Below the pieces are notes generated by a model. The model worked only from the letters and a program-made list of their open reading frames with translations. It made no database searches and was not told the origin of the DNA. Of a stretch of 6,741 nucleotides of DNA, positions 1 to 5,796 are shown one piece after another. Numbering within the stretch: the first letter of the stretch is position 1; each line of letters starts with the position of its first letter. Source of the DNA: JBEGQX01 sp041180805 (lineage in GTDB: Bacteria; Planctomycetota; Planctomycetia; Gemmatales; Gemmataceae); the NCBI GenBank assembly GCA_041180805.1, contig JBEGQX010000359.1, positions 1 through 6,741 of the forward strand. The letters run 5' to 3'. Position numbers and translations under genes: made by a program.

Positions 1-209
1 CTGGTAAGGAACCCGGATCCGTCATTTTCTTGCTGGAAGAAACTGAAGGTTTCGCGACCCCCTGCGAAATCAAATGTCTGCGACCTCCGCAGCGAGCATG
101 CTTGGTAGACTTGGATGGTAATGACCAAGGCGAATTAGTTATAAAAGAAGACACGATAAACCTTTACCCGGAAAGCCATGGCATCATGCTGGTTAAAGTT
201 TTCTTTTAG
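1..209 (+). CDS. C-terminal end of a large protein, possibly a GH38-type alpha-mannosidase (partial)
   Basis: An open frame enters from the left edge (first full codon at position 3) and ends at TAG 207-209, giving 68 residues. The other two frames are stopped early. The piece looks like a beta-sandwich tail: hydrophobic strands alternate with turns, there is an LEETEG stretch near residues 11-16, a VDLDGN turn near 35-40, and a closing INLYPESHGIMLVKVFF segment. Family 38 glycoside hydrolases often end in this way, with an acidic LEE-type strand, a VDL segment, and a final strand after a 'L-x-P-x-x-I' pattern. That resemblance is from memory and the catalytic domain lies outside the window, so the function is tentative. 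It could equally be another carbohydrate-active enzyme with a C-terminal beta domain. No intrinsic terminator with a T-run follows. Confidence 0.4.
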   Translation, partial: GKEPGSVIFLLEETEGFATPCEIKCLRPPQRACLVDLDGNDQGELVIKEDTINLYPESHGIMLVKVFF

Positions 210-237
210 GGTAAACACCTCTGAAAAAAAAACTCAC

Positions 238-262
238 TTCCCGAAATAATGATTATTGGGAA
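238..262. repeat. Interrupted inverted repeat between the first two genes
   Basis: Arms TTCCC (238-242) and GGGAA (258-262) flank a second, inner palindrome AATAATGATTATT (245-257). The only asymmetry is a two-base GA bulge on the left arm. It lies 29 bases after the stop of the partial gene and about 120 bases before the next start. No T-run follows, so it is not a standard intrinsic terminator. It could be an operator, an mRNA-end stabilising hairpin or chance. Confidence 0.4.
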
Positions 263-369
263 AGTACCGTTTGTATCACCCGCCTTTTTGACGGCAATCC
301 AGTTTTTACAAATTTGATTTAAAGTTTATGTGGAAAACTCAATTGTAGAGACTGAACAACCATTTTTTC

Positions 370-377
370 AGGGGTGA
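370..377 (+). promoter_or_regulatory. Ribosome binding site deciding the ATG start at 381
   Basis: An AGGGGTGA stretch precedes two adjacent in-frame start codons, GTG at 378 and ATG at 381. The AGGGG core (370-374) lies six bases before ATG 381 but only three before GTG 378. The ATG is therefore the better start, and it gives the usual MKK signal-peptide beginning. Confidence 0.55.
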
Positions 378-380
378 GTG

Positions 381-731
381 ATGAAAAAAATACTTGCGCT
401 TTTTTTAGGCGCACTCTCGCTGCTAGCAGGTGGCGCAAATTACCTTCAAGCTGATGGTTTTTACCACTACTCGGGTGGTATGCAAAACAACTATCCAAAC
501 TTCCTGAGCTTTGGGAAATGCTACGGCTATATTGGTCGTTACTATCCTTTGGATAAACAGTTCACTACTCCGGTGCCATACTACACACCTGCACAACAAA
601 ATTACGGCTACCCCTATTACTGGCAGCAACAAGCCGGAAATGGAACATCTTTTGATGCTCCTACTGCTGGATATCACTACTATCCTGCCATGCCAAATAC
701 CATGATGCCTTCTTACTGGTATGGAAGATAA
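381..731 (+). CDS. Small secreted tyrosine-rich protein, function unknown
   Basis: I do not recognise a named family. The 116-residue product starts MKK, followed by a hydrophobic core (residues 4-17) and a likely signal peptidase I site after LQA at residue 24, so the mature chain of about 92 residues should be exported. It contains 19 tyrosines (about 16% of the protein), many in YY, YGY or YPYY clusters, with Gln, Asn, Pro and Gly between them. There is a single cysteine (C47), no membrane segment beyond the signal and no enzyme motif. A GTG start three bases upstream is possible but less well spaced from the Shine-Dalgarno. The next gene begins 42 bases downstream in the same direction, encodes a protein of similar size and composition, and is probably co-transcribed. 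Composition fits an extracellular matrix, adhesive or surface-coat role, which is inference only. Confidence 0.7.
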   Translation: MKKILALFLGALSLLAGGANYLQADGFYHYSGGMQNNYPNFLSFGKCYGYIGRYYPLDKQFTTPVPYYTPAQQNYGYPYYWQQQAGNGTSFDAPTAGYHYYPAMPNTMMPSYWYGR

Positions 732-773
732 AAAGTCTTAAAAACCCAAAATAGGAAAGAAGAGGAAACTAAT

Positions 774-1139
774 ATGAAAAAGTTATTGATTGCACTTGCC
801 GCAAGCATCGGAATTGCCGAATCATGCCTAGCTCAACATGTTTACACTGTGGAAGGGCAGTTTGGATATATATTGTCCAATCGTTTTTTGATGCCCCACC
901 GGGATCGTTATTATGACAAACATCCCCCGGTTCCACCATTGGCCCCCTGGTACACTTACTGGCCGGCAGAAGCCATGAATCAACCGATTGCCCCAATGAG
1001 TTTTCCTTTCTGGCCCGGGCAAAATTACCAGGCTCCACCTGCCAATCAACCGGGAAACGGACAGTTTCAAAATACCAGTGGATACCCAAATTATTATTAT
1101 TTTACCGCCCCCAACCAATACATTTACCCAGCAAGGTAA
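774..1139 (+). CDS. Small secreted Tyr/Pro-rich protein, likely relative of its upstream neighbour
   Basis: The 121-residue product has a clear signal peptide: MKK, hydrophobic residues 4-17, and a likely cleavage after CLA at residue 20, leaving mature QHVYTV. The mature part is rich in proline (17) and tyrosine (13) with a HPPVPPLAP stretch near residues 50-58 and a YPNYYYF cluster near 104-110. It has no cysteine after the signal and no catalytic motif. An AGAGGAAA Shine-Dalgarno sits a few bases before ATG 774. The neighbouring upstream protein shares the layout: similar length, MKK signal, an aromatic 'GYI' segment early in the mature chain, and a C-terminus ending aromatic-x-x-Arg or aromatic-x-Arg. 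The two may be diverged duplicates. The transcript ends at the strong terminator 20 bases downstream. Function is unknown. Confidence 0.7.
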   Translation: MKKLLIALAASIGIAESCLAQHVYTVEGQFGYILSNRFLMPHRDRYYDKHPPVPPLAPWYTYWPAEAMNQPIAPMSFPFWPGQNYQAPPANQPGNGQFQNTSGYPNYYYFTAPNQYIYPAR

Positions 1140-1159
1140 TTGGTTTGAAATTTCAAGTG

Positions 1160-1187
1160 AAAGGCCTCCGTTTTTCGGAGGCTTTTT
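1160..1187 (+). terminator. Intrinsic (rho-independent) terminator of the secreted-protein pair
   Basis: A perfect seven-pair stem GCCTCCG (1164-1170) / CGGAGGC (1176-1182) closes a TTTTT loop and is followed by TTTTT (1183-1187). The stem can extend through preceding AAAG pairing with the T-run. It lies 20 bases after the stop at 1139. It may also help stop the convergent minus-strand transcript, whose last gene ends at 1207, although the minus-strand T-run would be only about three bases. Confidence 0.85.
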
Positions 1188-1206
1188 GCATTTGGAATGG
1201 CCAGCT

Positions 1207-2298
1207 TTATTTGAACCACTGCTTTATTTGAAGTTGCATCAAATAGCAAACAAGAATCCCAGACAAAAAACCAACCAGCAGATACCTCAAATCACCCATA
1301 AAAATGCTTGGAGGAGCCGAGGATGAATCGTTTTTTCCGGAACCTTGTTCAGGAATACTTTGCTCCTTTTGAATGATTTCTTCTTTTGGTGGAGATTGCT
1401 CCAAAAATCTTTTTAGTTTTCTGGAATGATCAAAAAGAACCTGACTGCTACTCATTTGCCTGGCATTCACCAATTCATCCAGGACTGAACTTGCAGATTG
1501 GGGATCTCCTTGGATCAAAAGCATTTCTCCGAAAAGCCAGTAAAGCTGATTATCCATCGGGAAAGCCAAAACAAGCCTGAAAGTTGATTCCAAGGCATCT
1601 GCTGGTAATTGATCTTGAAATGCCAGGGAAACTGGTTTTACAGGATAATCACTTTTTTGCCATTGCTCTTCAAGATTGCCAAAAAGTGTACCTATCGAAA
1701 AAGCTTTTTTTCTATCCCTTTGAAATAGTTTTTCTTGAAACCATTTCAAAAAAATTATTTCCAACCTTCTTTGCTGTTGCCAGGCAGAATATGATTGATT
1801 TTTTCTGGGTGCTGTTAATGCTGCAAGACCTTGTCGCTGATATGTAATTGAACGATCCAAAAGTAAGTCATCCGCTGCATATGCCATAGCTAGATTCAAA
1901 GACAGGGGGGCAAACCATTCCGAGTTTTCATCACATTGCCGAAGTGCTTTTTCCAAAACAGGAACACTTTTAGAGTGCATATTCAGGCGAATGAATACCC
2001 CACCTAGCTTTACCGCATCTTCCAATGAAAAATTATTGGAACCAGATTTTGCCTCAAGGTCATTTAGAAGTTTTTCGTAGATTGGTTTTAGGGCAGATTC
2101 CCCTCCCACCACCAAAGCCCCCTTCGGTATCACCAAGGAACGAACCTCGCTTAGCAAAAGTCGAACTTGAGAAAAAGAGGGCTTCGGCGGAACAAATAAT
2201 GGCTCTCCGGGCACAAACACGTCTGCCCTGGCAGAACTGCAAACTGCAACAATCAGGGAGATGCAAAAAAAGATCCGGCTAAAACTTAAAGCTTTCAT
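1207..2298 (-). CDS. Exported, C-terminally membrane-anchored TPR-like protein
   Basis: The 363-residue product has an N-terminal signal peptide (hydrophobic 8-20, likely cleavage after ARA at residue 25) and a second hydrophobic segment near residues 339-356, followed by a short IKQWFK tail. This predicts a large domain outside the cytoplasmic membrane and a small tail in the cytosol. The central part is helical with TPR-like features: residues about 97-150 contain a GGVFIRLNMHSKSVPVLEKAL helix pair and an LNLAMAYAADDLLLDRS pair, and residues about 240-270 contain another (WLFGEMLLIQGDPQSASSVL). Residues about 300-330 form a Ser/Glu/Lys-rich spacer before the anchor. Its ATG overlaps the TGA of queF (ATGA, 2295-2298) and there is no good Shine-Dalgarno of its own, so translation is probably coupled to queF. 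I recall similar proteins in planctomycetes without a named function. It probably acts as a scaffold. Confidence 0.7.
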   Translation of the reverse strand: MKALSFSRIFFCISLIVAVCSSARADVFVPGEPLFVPPKPSFSQVRLLLSEVRSLVIPKGALVVGGESALKPIYEKLLNDLEAKSGSNNFSLEDAVKLGGVFIRLNMHSKSVPVLEKALRQCDENSEWFAPLSLNLAMAYAADDLLLDRSITYQRQGLAALTAPRKNQSYSAWQQQRRLEIIFLKWFQEKLFQRDRKKAFSIGTLFGNLEEQWQKSDYPVKPVSLAFQDQLPADALESTFRLVLAFPMDNQLYWLFGEMLLIQGDPQSASSVLDELVNARQMSSSQVLFDHSRKLKRFLEQSPPKEEIIQKEQSIPEQGSGKNDSSSAPPSIFMGDLRYLLVGFLSGILVCYLMQLQIKQWFK

Positions 2299-2669
2299 TT
2301 TGAATGCTTGAACGGATAGGTGACAGTAATATTGGTGCTTATACCCCCTCGTGGAGTAAATACCCCCCTCAGTTCACATCGTAACGGTTTGGAGACCGCG
2401 ACAAAATCTTCAATAATTCGGTTCGTAACAGCCTCATAAAATGACCCCACATTCCTAAACCTTTGCAGATAAAGCTTTAGCGATTTCAATTCCACGCAAA
2501 CTTGATCAGGCGTGTAAACGAATGTAAGGGTTCCAAAATCAGGATGCCCGGTTTTAGGACAAAGGGAAGTAAATTCAGGGCAAACAATCTCAATTTGAAA
2601 CTCTCTTCCTGGAGATGGGTTGGGAAAGGTTTCAAGCTGATCCCGGTTTGGTGCATCAAGAATGCTCAT
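2295..2669 (-). CDS. queF: NADPH-dependent 7-cyano-7-deazaguanine reductase, short type (QueF)
   Basis: QueF reduces the nitrile of preQ0 to the amine preQ1, using two NADPH, in the pathway to the tRNA base queuosine; it is cytosolic. The 124-residue length fits the short, unimodular (Bacillus YkvM-like) class. Visible signatures are the nucleophile Cys37 in SLCPKTGHPDFG with the catalytic Asp44 downstream, the QueF motif ELKSLKLY (60-67) linked to NADPH use, RNVGSFYE (72-79) with Glu79 at the substrate-binding Glu position, and FTPRGGIS (104-111). At the position usually His in the FHE motif it has Tyr78. A GAGGAA Shine-Dalgarno at 2682-2677 lies seven bases before ATG 2669. It is the first gene of a two-gene unit with the TPR-like protein (ATGA overlap). 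No other queuosine gene is in the window, so whether preQ0 is made or salvaged cannot be judged. Confidence 0.93.
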   Translation of the reverse strand: MSILDAPNRDQLETFPNPSPGREFQIEIVCPEFTSLCPKTGHPDFGTLTFVYTPDQVCVELKSLKLYLQRFRNVGSFYEAVTNRIIEDFVAVSKPLRCELRGVFTPRGGISTNITVTYPFKHSK

Positions 2670-2964
2670 CGATTAATTCCTCAATATTTTATGGTGACAT
2701 TTTCTTTCAAACCTTACACCCGTATTTTAGTCTACAGGAACCCAAAATAAATATCCGGGTATTTCAAATGGCTAGCAAATATCAAAATCCTTCGCAATTA
2801 TTCTTACCAGTAGCTAACCCTTGCTATTTTACAAATCCATTCATTGCCGGTTACATAAGGGGTGAGCTTCCACCAACAGTATATTCACTGCATAAAAACG
2901 CAAACACTCAAGGGCAATGAATCCATTTTCCTGCGTGAATGCATGCCACTAGGAATAAAGATCA
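2670..2964. other. Divergent intergenic region between queF and the folK fusion
   Basis: These 295 bases separate two divergent starts and should hold both promoters. On the minus side, TAAAAT appears twice (within 2684-2694 and 2722-2730), but neither copy has a well-spaced -35 box. On the plus side, a TATATT at 2880-2885 also lacks a partner. The only clear symmetry is a 16-base imperfect palindrome at 2749-2764. A plus-strand reading frame of about 50 codons starting at 2768 has no ribosome binding site and I do not call it. A preQ1 riboswitch was looked for ahead of queF and not found. Confidence 0.5.
2749..2764. repeat. Imperfect palindrome, candidate operator in the queF/folK divergent region
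   Basis: The sequence AAATATCCGGGTATTT matches its own reverse complement at 14 of 16 positions: AAATA and TATTT arms around a CCGG centre, with one mismatched pair. It lies about 80 bases before the queF start and 200 before the folK start, a position suited to a shared regulator. One short palindrome in AT-rich DNA can also be chance. Confidence 0.25.
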
Positions 2965-4209
2965 ATGACTAAAATCGCACACATTGGAATGGGAAGCAAC
3001 CTTGGCTCTTCGGTGGAAATAATCAACAGCGCAAGACTGCTTCTTAATCAAATACCTTGGAGTACGGTGCTAGCCGAATCCACATTATTCAAAACAACTC
3101 CCGTGGGTGGCCCACCGGGTCAAAATGACTACCTGAATTGTTGCGTTACATTGCAAACCGACCTTGAACCGAAAGCCCTTCTAGGCCACATGGCATCAAT
3201 CGAGAGCAACCTTGGAAGAACACGAGCCGAATTGAACGGTCCAAGAACCATCGATCTGGATTTATTACTGTACAATGATGTTGTTATTTCCAACACCATC
3301 CAAATCCCCCATCCTAGGATGCATGAAAGGTCTTTTGTTCTTAGGCCACTTGCACAAATCGCCCCCCACGCAGTCCATCCGGTTCTCAACAAAACAATTA
3401 CTGAACTACTGTTTAATCTGGAGGGTATTTACGAAATAGAACCTGCACAAAAGTCAGGAATTTTTGGCAAAAAAGTTATTATTACGGGCAGCACTTCTGG
3501 AATAGGACTGGCCACCGCCCTAAATCTAGCAAAGCATGGGGCAAAAGTAGTTTTGCATGGTAGGAAACCCGCTAACAGCATTTCTGGAATTCTTGATTAT
3601 TGCAAAGCGGCTTCAGGCTTTTCGCAATACATCCAGGCAGACATCTCCATGAAAAACCAAAGAGAAAACCTTATAGCCCAAAGCTTTTCTGATGGGGATT
3701 TTCCTGATGGAATATTCCTGAACGCAGGTGCTGACATTCTTACCGGGGAAGGTTCGAAATTAGTGCCTTCGGATAAACTTAAATCTTTGTGGTTAACGGA
3801 TGCTGAATCCACTTTTGAACTTGCCAGAGCTTTTGGCAACAAAATGAAGCAACGAGGACATGGCAGCATTCTCACCATGGGATGGGATCAGGCAACCCAT
3901 GGCATGGCAGGTGATTCTGGGGAAATTTTTAGCATGATCAAAGGGGGAATTATGGATTTCACCAGAAGTCTGGCACTTTCCCTGGCCCCAGAAGTGCGCG
4001 TCAATTGTATCGCACCGGGATGGATTCAAACCGCCTGGGGAAATCAGGCCTCTGATTACTGGAAAAGCCGGGCAGTATCCGAATGCCCTCTAAAAAGATG
4101 GGGCAAACCGGAAGATATTGCAAATGCCGCAAGATGGCTGCTCTCTTCTGAGGCCTCATTTATTACAGGTCAGACAATAAGAGTGAATGGTGGGGTTGTT
4201 AGAAACTAG
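2965..4209 (+). CDS. folK: Fusion of HPPK (FolK) with a C-terminal SDR domain lacking most catalytic residues
   Basis: Residues about 4-150 are 6-hydroxymethyl-7,8-dihydropterin pyrophosphokinase, which moves pyrophosphate from ATP to the pterin in folate synthesis. Signatures: GSNLG (10-14), DYLN with the pterin-contacting Asn58, RTIDLDLLLY with metal-binding Asp97 and Asp99, and HPRMHERSFVLRPLAQIAP from His116. After a short linker, residues 167-414 form a classical-length SDR domain: TGSTSGIG (174-181) for cofactor binding, HGR ending the second strand (Arg200, suggesting NADP(H)), ADIS (225-228), NAG (253-255) and VNCIAPGWIQT (347-356). By alignment to FabG, the catalytic Asn-Ser-Tyr-Lys positions read Asp279, Trp307, Phe322 and Lys326, so only the Lys remains. 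The HPPK half looks active. The SDR half may bind a nucleotide or pterin without ordinary reductase chemistry, or use another mechanism. Start ATG 2965 follows AGGA at 2951-2954, a rather long spacing. Confidence 0.9.
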   Translation: MTKIAHIGMGSNLGSSVEIINSARLLLNQIPWSTVLAESTLFKTTPVGGPPGQNDYLNCCVTLQTDLEPKALLGHMASIESNLGRTRAELNGPRTIDLDLLLYNDVVISNTIQIPHPRMHERSFVLRPLAQIAPHAVHPVLNKTITELLFNLEGIYEIEPAQKSGIFGKKVIITGSTSGIGLATALNLAKHGAKVVLHGRKPANSISGILDYCKAASGFSQYIQADISMKNQRENLIAQSFSDGDFPDGIFLNAGADILTGEGSKLVPSDKLKSLWLTDAESTFELARAFGNKMKQRGHGSILTMGWDQATHGMAGDSGEIFSMIKGGIMDFTRSLALSLAPEVRVNCIAPGWIQTAWGNQASDYWKSRAVSECPLKRWGKPEDIANAARWLLSSEASFITGQTIRVNGGVVRN

Positions 4210-4212
4210 CGA

Positions 4213-4641
4213 TTATTGGCGGGATACTTTAATTTCTTCAAATCTGTGAGCAAGCCTTCTCGAATTAATGTCCAAAGCTTCAAGGATTTGAATTACTGGT
4301 TCTACAGGTATGTTCCAATCCATTGCCCAATTAATGATATCCAAATTTTCCTGACCGGATTTAAGGCGATCTAGAATTCGATCCAATAATACTGTGTTTT
4401 CGTGAAAAGTTCTTTGCAAAAGCCCGAAATCCCCGCGATCAAGTTCCACCCAAAACCTTTTACCCTGCAAGTGTTCCAACCACCTGGCCCTTAGATAACC
4501 CCACCAATGACATTGCACCCAACGTCTGATGGCAGCTTCACCAAGATCGCATCCTGCTTTTTCAGACTCAATCCATTTAAAGCGCTGAGCTTCCTCATCG
4601 CCATCCGTATAAACGCTGGATTTTTCAACTGGTTCCAACAT
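4213..4641 (-). CDS. Conserved-looking tryptophan-rich protein of unknown function
   Basis: I cannot name this 142-residue protein. It has no signal peptide or membrane segment and should be cytosolic. Residues about 35-77 form a dense aromatic/charged block (IRRWVQCHWWGYLRARWLEH, then KRFWVELDRGDFGLL) that looks like a conserved core. The protein has eight tryptophans. Residues about 78-135 are helical, with a pattern (DIINWAMDWNIPVEPVIQIL, then EALDINSRRLAHRFEEI) that faintly resembles a helix-turn-helix, too weak to call DNA binding. The N-terminal 30 residues are acidic and probably flexible. It converges on the folK fusion with three bases between the stops and no terminator between them. 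A good promoter candidate lies at 4717-4689, and a weak AGG ribosome site sits about ten bases before ATG 4641. Confidence 0.7.
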   Translation of the reverse strand: MLEPVEKSSVYTDGDEEAQRFKWIESEKAGCDLGEAAIRRWVQCHWWGYLRARWLEHLQGKRFWVELDRGDFGLLQRTFHENTVLLDRILDRLKSGQENLDIINWAMDWNIPVEPVIQILEALDINSRRLAHRFEEIKVSRQ

Positions 4642-4648
4642 GCGTCAG

Positions 4649-4685
4649 TTACCTAATCCGATTCAAGTCACAGCATCTTACCTAA
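4649..4685 (-). repeat. Two direct copies of TTAGGTAA in the leader of the Trp-rich protein gene
   Basis: TTAGGTAA occurs at 4685-4678 and again at 4656-4649 on the minus strand, 29 bases apart. Both lie between the predicted promoter and ATG 4641. The nearer copy supplies the weak AGG ribosome site. The farther copy is followed within two bases by ATG CTG TGA, a two-codon reading frame. The pair may be chance, a binding site pair or a leader with an upstream mini-frame. Confidence 0.25.
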
Positions 4686-4688
4686 ATT

Positions 4689-4717
4689 ATTTTATCCCTT
4701 AAAACACCATGGTTCAA
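4689..4717 (-). promoter_or_regulatory. Sigma-70-like promoter candidate for the Trp-rich protein gene
   Basis: Reading the minus strand, TTGAAC (-35, 4717-4712; four of six consensus bases) is followed after 17 bases by TAAAAT (-10, 4694-4689; five of six). A start of transcription near 4682 would give a 5' leader of about 40 bases before ATG 4641. The spacing is ideal, but no experimental or comparative support is available. Confidence 0.45.
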
Positions 4718-4812
4718 GGAATACTTGAATAATGGTGCAGAGGAATACAACTTAAAGGCGATCAAATCAAGTGGAAAGGGCCCTTTGGAAAAGCCCACCC
4801 AAAGCCCCCAAA

Positions 4813-4830
4813 GTGTTAATATTAATTCAC
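4813..4830. repeat. AT-rich near-palindrome upstream of the lipoprotein promoter
   Basis: A perfect ten-base palindrome TTAATATTAA (4816-4825) is flanked by GTG (4813-4815) and CAC (4828-4830), making an almost symmetric GTG...CAC site. It ends about 16 bases upstream of the proposed -35 box, where an activator or an AT-rich UP element would sit. Support is positional only. Confidence 0.25.
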
Positions 4831-4846
4831 ATACCTGGAACTAACC

Positions 4847-4875
4847 TTGACCGGACTGGAAGGGTTACCTATCAG
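4847..4875 (+). promoter_or_regulatory. Sigma-70-like promoter candidate for the lipoprotein/hydrolase pair
   Basis: TTGACC (-35, 4847-4852; five of six consensus bases) and TATCAG (-10, 4870-4875; four of six) are separated by 17 bases. Transcription would begin near 4882, about 33 bases before ATG 4915. The AAGGGG at 4889-4894 would be in the leader but is too far (20 bases) from the ATG to act as a normal ribosome site. Confidence 0.4.
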
Positions 4876-4914
4876 CATTTCATGGCTTAAGGGGTTCTGG
4901 GCAAACCAAAATTC

Positions 4915-5796
4915 ATGCGCACTATTGTTTTTTTATCTTTGATAATCACCGCAACCGGCTGCTTGCCAGGGCGTGAAGCATTTATCCAAGCGGATAAAAA
5001 AAAACCATCTGTTCCGTCCACGGGAATGGATGAAATGAAAGCCATTTGCCTAGATGTGGCAATCATAAAAATTCCGACATCTGAGCCGGAAATCATTGAA
5101 AAAATCTGGCATCTCGCTGATGAAAACATGGTTCCATTGGATCAAAAAAGCTCCATGGATAAAAATGGGTTTAAAGTTGCCAATTTTGGGCGATCCCCAC
5201 CTCATGACGTAATGCGTCTTTTGCAAAGCGAAAAATATTGCTCAAATCCCAGAAGGCTTCAAGTTTTGGATGGAGCTCAAACCATTGTCCCCGTTACAGG
5301 AAACATGGAATCGTTCAAATGCAATTTGTTCGAGGAAAATGACAAAAGACTTATCGAACTTCCTACAGCTCAGGGGTTACTGCAAATTAGTCCCAGCTTG
5401 CAGGACGAGAAAAGCTTTTTATTGAAGGTAATACCAATCGTTCGTGCTGCAGAATCGCATTTGGGACCCAAAGCGGTAAAAAATGCATCCGGAAATCTGG
5501 ACTGGGAAATCCAAACCGTCCGAAAGCAGGAAATTTTCCCAAAGCTCAAAATGGAAATCGGCGCAAACAATGGCGACTTCATAATAATCGGATGCTCTGA
5601 CTCGCTAAACACAGATTTAAATGTGCTTGGCTCTGAAATGTTTGTGGAGAGATCCGCAAAAGATATAGTTCCAAAAATAGTTATCATTCGTCCAAGCAAA
5701 AAACTCCCAGATTCCAGAAAAAACTTGGGGCAATTTGGAAAAGCGTTACCAATCGCCATTCAAGCTTCCTGGAAAAATCTGGAACTAGAACCATGA
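4915..5796 (+). CDS. Predicted lipoprotein of a probable planctomycete family, function unknown
   Basis: The 293-residue product begins with a short lipoprotein signal: Arg2, hydrophobic residues 4-13, and a lipobox-like ATGC whose Cys16 would be lipidated. The -3 residue is Ala rather than the more common Leu. ATG 4915 is the first start after an in-frame stop at 4888. Residues about 46-103 (LDVAIIKIPTSEPEIIEKIW, then a segment with DENMVPLD, NGFKVANFG and MRLLQSEK) resemble a segment I remember from planctomycete hypothetical proteins; I know no function for it. Residues about 211-260 are beta-rich (MEIGANNGDFIIIGCSDSLN and a VPKIVIIRP strand), and the 'NNGDFIIIG' turn loosely recalls the end of secretin-type domains, which I do not press. 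Cysteines 45, 109, 136 and 227 could form disulfides. The stop overlaps the start of the next gene (ATGA). Confidence 0.7.
   Translation: MRTIVFLSLIITATGCLPGREAFIQADKKKPSVPSTGMDEMKAICLDVAIIKIPTSEPEIIEKIWHLADENMVPLDQKSSMDKNGFKVANFGRSPPHDVMRLLQSEKYCSNPRRLQVLDGAQTIVPVTGNMESFKCNLFEENDKRLIELPTAQGLLQISPSLQDEKSFLLKVIPIVRAAESHLGPKAVKNASGNLDWEIQTVRKQEIFPKLKMEIGANNGDFIIIGCSDSLNTDLNVLGSEMFVERSAKDIVPKIVIIRPSKKLPDSRKNLGQFGKALPIAIQASWKNLELEP

Noticed and set aside
281..296. GCC-TTTTTGAC-GGC as a terminator for the partial first gene
   Set aside because: The stem is only three pairs and the T-run is in the loop rather than after the stem.
305..332. TTTACA ... TATGTG as a promoter for the first secreted-protein gene
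   Set aside because: The -35 is good but the -10 matches only half the consensus and the spacing is 16 bases; other pairings are no better.
1145..1156. Perfect 12-base palindrome TTGAAATTTCAA just before the terminator
   Set aside because: It has no loop to form a useful hairpin, lies after the last codon of an operon, and a similar TTGAAA...TTTCAA pair occurs inside coding sequence near 1735-1748, so it looks like chance in AT-rich DNA.
1386..1847. Two plus-strand open frames opposite the TPR-like gene
   Set aside because: They are antisense to a gene with signal peptide, anchor and helical repeats, have no ribosome sites and show no protein-like composition.
2670..2760. Possible preQ1 riboswitch ahead of queF, suggested by a GGTTCC on the minus strand
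   Set aside because: The CCC-containing strand needed to pair the stem and the A-rich pseudoknot tail are missing; a TAAAAT follows instead.
2768..2920. A plus-strand reading frame of about 50 codons in the queF/folK intergenic region
   Set aside because: It has no Shine-Dalgarno, no signal or motif, and lies in the region that must carry two promoters.
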